From assembly GCA_902786925.1 (NCBI GenBank), contig CADAEK010000010.1:1-64000 (forward strand): DNA of 64,000 nt. Reading direction: 5' to 3'. The notes under the pieces are model-generated. The model made no database searches, had not been told where the DNA came from, and saw nothing but the letters and a program-made list of their open reading frames with translations. The position numbers and the translations under genes are program-made. The stretch is from an uncultured Bacteroidales bacterium (GTDB lineage Bacteria > Bacteroidota > Bacteroidia > Bacteroidales > Bacteroidaceae). The stretch's first letter is position 1; each line of letters starts with the position of its first letter. Shown here in pieces: positions 61,422-64,000 of this stretch.

Positions 61422-61512
61422 AACTGTCAACTGTCAACTGTCAATTATCACCTGTCAACTGTCAACTATCAACTGTCAACTATCAACTGTCAACTGTCAA
61501 CTATCAACTGTC
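61422..61512. repeat. Heptanucleotide tandem repeat (13 units of AACTGTC/AACTATC)
   Basis: Thirteen 7-bp units in a row, mostly AACTGTC or AACTATC, with variants AATTATC and ACCTGTC at units 4 and 5. The block ends six bases before the stop codon of the endonuclease gene and lies about 70 bases from the pyrK start. There is no dyad or spacer, so it is not a CRISPR. Confidence 0.92.
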
Positions 61513-61518
61513 AATTCC

Positions 61519-62382
61519 CTAAATTCCCCAAGCCGCAGGATTGCATTCCCCTTCCAGCAGCCTCTCCTGCTTGTCATCCAAGTTCACAAAGAAGTCAAAA
61601 CCAGTCAGCCGTTCCACCTCATCCACCGAGACCGCATAGTCCCTGATATCACCCTCACACGCCTGGTTAGGATACACAAAGCCAATCGCCTTAGGCACAC
61701 GCCCCATCATCAGCACCACCTTAAAGAAAGCGTCAGGCACAGCAATCCTCATTCCCTTACGGCGGCCAATCGTCTTAGCAGGCGTCTTGCTAAACATCGG
61801 GCCGCAGCAGATGTAGAGCGAGTCATAATTACTCGCCCACGAGCGGCATTGTATCTCCAGCTCGTTCCACGCCTCCATATTCAAGTCATGATTCTGCGGA
61901 CAAATATTAGTCATGCCAAACGACTCATCCATTGCCACCTTCGTCAGCTTGCAGTCACCAGCCGGACACATATGCCCACGGTCATAACCACTCCCTGCAT
62001 AGTCAAAAGACTCCACACGAGAAGCCTCCTCCACCTCCAAGTCAGCATGGAAATGATTCGAACGCTTCACCTGTCCACCCACACGCTCCTTCGTCAGGCA
62101 CCAGCATACATAGTTAGGACACAAACGCTCCACATTATATGAAACAAGGAACTGCGACTTCTGCAACATCAGCTCCGGCACGCCACGCAGCTTTCCTGGG
62201 CGCTCCAGCGGCACCGTCCTCTCCTTCGCCTTCATCTTTGCAGCAGGCGTAGCCATAGCCACCGAGCCGCCATTCCGTCCTCCGCAAGCCCACAGATAAT
62301 TCAGTCCCATCACACCTGCCACAAGCAAGATGCAAGAGAGCAGAATCTTCCATGAATTACGCTTCTTTCTCGTTCGAGTCAT
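61519..62382 (-). CDS. NUC1-type DNA/RNA non-specific endonuclease, exported
   Basis: A 287-residue beta-beta-alpha-metal nuclease. A basic N-terminus and hydrophobic segment (about 12-32, followed by CGGRNGG) mark export or anchoring; the Cys at 33 is not in a strict lipobox. The active site has YDRGHMCPAGD near 128-138 (His base) and TNICPQNHDLNMEAWNELE near 152-170 (Mg-binding Asn). Secreted nucleases of this kind degrade nucleic acids for nutrients or protection. A stem (CCCGT-CCTC-ACGGG on plus) lies just upstream of its start. Confidence 0.9.
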   Translation of the reverse strand: MTRTRKKRNSWKILLSCILLVAGVMGLNYLWACGGRNGGSVAMATPAAKMKAKERTVPLERPGKLRGVPELMLQKSQFLVSYNVERLCPNYVCWCLTKERVGGQVKRSNHFHADLEVEEASRVESFDYAGSGYDRGHMCPAGDCKLTKVAMDESFGMTNICPQNHDLNMEAWNELEIQCRSWASNYDSLYICCGPMFSKTPAKTIGRRKGMRIAVPDAFFKVVLMMGRVPKAIGFVYPNQACEGDIRDYAVSVDEVERLTGFDFFVNLDDKQERLLEGECNPAAWGI

Positions 62383-62397
62383 TCCTTTTTACCTTTC

Positions 62398-62421
62398 AAA
62401 AGCCCGTCCTCACGGGGATTT
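62398..62421 (-). other. Small GC hairpin before the endonuclease start
   Basis: CCCGT (62403-62407), loop CCTC, ACGGG (62412-62416), flanked by A-rich and T-rich ends. On minus it is followed by CTTTTG, terminator-like, but it precedes the gene. It could be a leader control site. Confidence 0.4.
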
Positions 62422-62454
62422 TATGCAAATTTAATAAAGATTTAACAAAAAGAT

Positions 62455-62485
62455 GTTGTCATAATAAAAAAAAGTCCTACCTTTG
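62455..62485 (+). promoter_or_regulatory. Promoter of tRNA-Thr
   Basis: GTTG (62455-62458), 19 bases, TACCTTTG (62478-62485), 44 bases before the mature tRNA 5' end. Confidence 0.7.
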
Positions 62486-62529
62486 CATCGCTTTTAACAA
62501 AAGGCACAGTCTTTTTGCTATTTGCCTTG

Positions 62530-62602
<73 letters not shown>

Positions 62603-62656
62603 AACATGAGAGGTGTGCCACACGTGGCGCACCTTTATTTATTTCATATTCACAAC

Positions 62657-62962
62657 ATGCTCATCTACAACACCACCTTCCAAGTCGGCAACGAAGACGC
62701 ACAGCACCTCGTCGTCTATCTGCACGAAAAATACATCCCCGAAGCACAAAAGACAGGCATCATGACCCACGCCCGACTCAGCCGTATACTCTCCCATCAC
62801 GATGACCAATCCGAATGCTTCTCCGTGCAGTTCGAAGTAGAAAGCATGGCCTTGCTTCACAAATGGTATTCATCTGAAGGCAAAGCACTTAACGACGAGT
62901 TGTTAAAGATATTCAAGAACAAAGTCGTAGGCTTCCCCACCATGATGGAAGTCATAGAATAA
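62657..62962 (+). CDS. DUF4286 family protein
   Basis: A 101-residue small protein starting MLIYNTTFQVGNEDAQ at 62657; the frame extends upstream into the tRNA, so the true start is this ATG. It fits DUF4286, a ferredoxin-like small domain of unknown role, with SVQFEVESMALLHKWYSSEG and VVGFPTMMEVIE at the end. It ends exactly where ruvC begins, which implies coupling. The tRNA lies 54 bases upstream. Confidence 0.88.
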   Translation: MLIYNTTFQVGNEDAQHLVVYLHEKYIPEAQKTGIMTHARLSRILSHHDDQSECFSVQFEVESMALLHKWYSSEGKALNDELLKIFKNKVVGFPTMMEVIE

Positions 62963-63538
62963 ATGGCAACAGCATCCCCCAACATAGAGAAATACATCTT
63001 AGGCGTTGACCCTGGCACCAACGTCATGGGCTATGGTGTGCTGAAAGTGAAAGGCAACAAAGCCGAGCTGGTAGCGATGGGAGTCATCGAACTCAAGAAA
63101 TACGCCAGCCACTACCTCCGCTTAGGCAAAATCTTCGAGCGCATCACCAGCATCATCGACTCCTACCATCCCGACGAGATGGCCATCGAGGCCCCCTTCT
63201 TCGGAAAGAACGTCCAGTCCATGCTCAAGTTGGGCCGCGCCCAGGGAGTAGCCATCACCGCCGCCATCATGCGCGACATTCCCATCACCGAATACGAGCC
63301 TCGCAAAATCAAGATGGCCATCACTGGCAACGGCAGCGCAGCCAAAGAGCAAGTAGCCGGCATGCTGCAACGTATGCTCCACATCTCCAAAGAAGACATG
63401 GACGTGCAGCTCGACGCCACCGATGCCCTTGGTGCCGCCTACTGCCACTTCATCCAGATGGGCAAGCCCGAAGTGGAGCACAAGTTCAACTCATGGAAAG
63501 ACTTTGTCAAAAAGAACGCAGACAAAGTGCATTCATAA
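62963..63538 (+). CDS. ruvC: Crossover junction endodeoxyribonuclease RuvC
   Basis: A 191-residue Holliday-junction resolvase with RNase H fold. Catalytic acids: Asp in [14 protein letters not shown] near 16, Glu in [10 protein letters not shown] near 75, and the Asp pair in [13 protein letters not shown] near 150-153. Length is normal (about 170-190). Its ATG follows the DUF4286 stop with no gap. ruvA and ruvB are not nearby. Confidence 0.96.
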   Translation: MATASPNIEKYILGVDPGTNVMGYGVLKVKGNKAELVAMGVIELKKYASHYLRLGKIFERITSIIDSYHPDEMAIEAPFFGKNVQSMLKLGRAQGVAITAAIMRDIPITEYEPRKIKMAITGNGSAAKEQVAGMLQRMLHISKEDMDVQLDATDALGAAYCHFIQMGKPEVEHKFNSWKDFVKKNADKVHS

Positions 63539-63559
63539 TCCGTTCAGCCATTTGCAAAG

Positions 63560-63867
63560 ATTGACTCCGTCGAACTAAAGGTTCGTCTTCGTCTCCCTTT
63601 TCGTCTTCGTTTTCGTCTAAAACCAACATACCCCTTTGGGGTGATTTAGCAGATAAAGCAGATTCGCCGCTTTCTGCGGTATACGAAGGGCACACAGATT
63701 CCGTAGATTCCACAGATTTTGGAAGCCAAGAATGGCTCTCTAATTTCAGGGCTTTGCCCCCAGATTTTTAATAGATTTTGATTGATTTCTTGCGCAGCAA
63801 TAAAAGCGCCTAAGAGCCGTCCGAGGCTCCCATTCGTGCAATTGACTCCGTCGAGCTAAAGGTTCGT
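63560..63867. repeat. Pair of 27-bp REP-like direct repeats
   Basis: Copies at 63560-63586 and 63841-63867 differ at one base. Each contains the small hairpin CGAAC-TAAAG-GTTCG; in the second copy A is replaced by G, which keeps a G-T pair. Confidence 0.75.
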
Positions 63868-63932
63868 GCAATTCGTGCAGTTCGTGGGCGTTCCCTTTTT
63901 CGTGTTTGTCGCGCAGCTTCATGTTCGTTTTC

Positions 63933-63995
63933 GCCCTCAGCCCTCAGCCTTTAGACTTTAGACATTTGACATTAGACTTTAGACTTCAGCCTTTT
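63933..63995. repeat. Second heptanucleotide repeat block
   Basis: Nine 7-bp units: GCCCTCA twice, GCCTTTA, then GACTTTA, GACATTT, GACATTA, GACTTTA, GACTTCA and GCCTTTT. The unit differs from the block at 61.4 kb, but the period is the same. Confidence 0.8.
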
Positions 63996-64000
63996 GCCAT

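Larger units (their letters stand above)
63539..64000. other. Repeat-rich, gene-free end of the window
   Basis: About 460 bases without a supported gene. It holds a 27-bp direct repeat (63560 and 63841), TTCGTCTTCGT-type runs, several ACAGATT words between about 63696 and 63768, an ATTCGTGCA/GTTCGTG series near 63833-63886 and a final heptad block. A 68-codon minus frame overlapping ruvC is a shadow. Confidence 0.7.

Noticed and set aside
61422-61512. CRISPR-like array
   Set aside because: The unit is 7 bp without spacers, and no cas genes are near.
61060-62142. A 360-codon plus frame running through the heptad array and the endonuclease gene
   Set aside because: It crosses repeats and two sense genes on the other strand; nothing supports it.

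Overview
The window reads as a chromosomal core region of a Bacteroidales bacterium, most likely Prevotellaceae (Prevotella in the broad sense). Supporting signs are the Bacteroidota promoter pattern TTTG-N19-21-TAnnTTTG in front of many genes, few Shine-Dalgarno sites, Bacteroidota-type proteins (DUF3078 outer-membrane protein, DUF4286 protein, a 29-residue COX24-like basic protein, a Bacteroidota-type LptD, pyrophosphate-dependent phosphofructokinase) and a stand-alone AICAR transformylase. The genus is inferred; the phylum is well supported. I see no rRNA, CRISPR array, insertion sequence, prophage or integrase. One tRNA gene (Thr, anticodon CGT) is present.

Layout. 0-5.3 kb: an inositol-monophosphatase-like enzyme, a secreted 14-repeat MORN protein, the DUF1015-yigZ pair, and trmD. 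5.5-10 kb: a Na/phosphate symporter divergent from a secreted GH35 beta-galactosidase that ends in a very strong terminator. 10-16.4 kb (minus strand): a tight run lipoprotein-AICAR transformylase-small basic protein-mltF-nhaC-dinB. 16.5-17.4 kb: an unrecognised protein with a long acidic tail. 17.4-23.9 kb: a LacI-type regulator divergent from kdgK-eda-pfp-GH25-prmA, in which KDG kinase and KDPG aldolase finish hexuronate breakdown and pfp links to glycolysis. 23.9-30.8 kb: a GH43 enzyme, rpsA, a lipoprotein, an aminopeptidase P and a C1-family peptidase. 30.8-35.4 kb (minus): relA-rlmH-(MORN+GH25 fusion). 35.6-38.4 kb: uxaC-trmN6-HD protein, so a second uronate enzyme lies in the window. 38.7-44.3 kb: lptD-ruvX-def-TPR. 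44.5-49 kb: thrS, infC-rpmI-rplT and fabD. 49-53.3 kb: a GH13 enzyme, a secreted esterase and a DUF3078 protein. 53.4-55.3 kb: a COX24-like mini-gene and rng. 55.4-61.4 kb (minus): pyrK-pyrD-nuclease/helicase and a GH73-LysM protein. 61.5-63.5 kb: a NUC1-type endonuclease, tRNA-Thr, a DUF4286 protein and ruvC. The last 460 bp are repeat-rich and gene-free.

The genes describe a saccharolytic anaerobe. It has secreted glycosidases (GH35, GH43), hexuronate catabolism (UxaC, KdgK, Eda), and several envelope and peptidoglycan factors (LptD, MltF, two GH25, one GH73). Translation genes are well represented (S1, IF3, L35, L20, ThrS, TrmD, RlmH, PrmA, Def).

The most interesting signals are: a structured leader in front of infC-rpmI-rplT; an lptD promoter so close to its start codon that the mRNA should be almost leaderless; a RelA/SpoT protein whose hydrolase motif is destroyed; a MORN+GH25 fusion co-oriented with relA; a hairpin between a 29-codon gene and rng; an acidic-tailed orphan protein; and heptanucleotide, inverted and REP-like repeats in intergenic DNA. 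I found no clear new multi-gene system such as a defence island.
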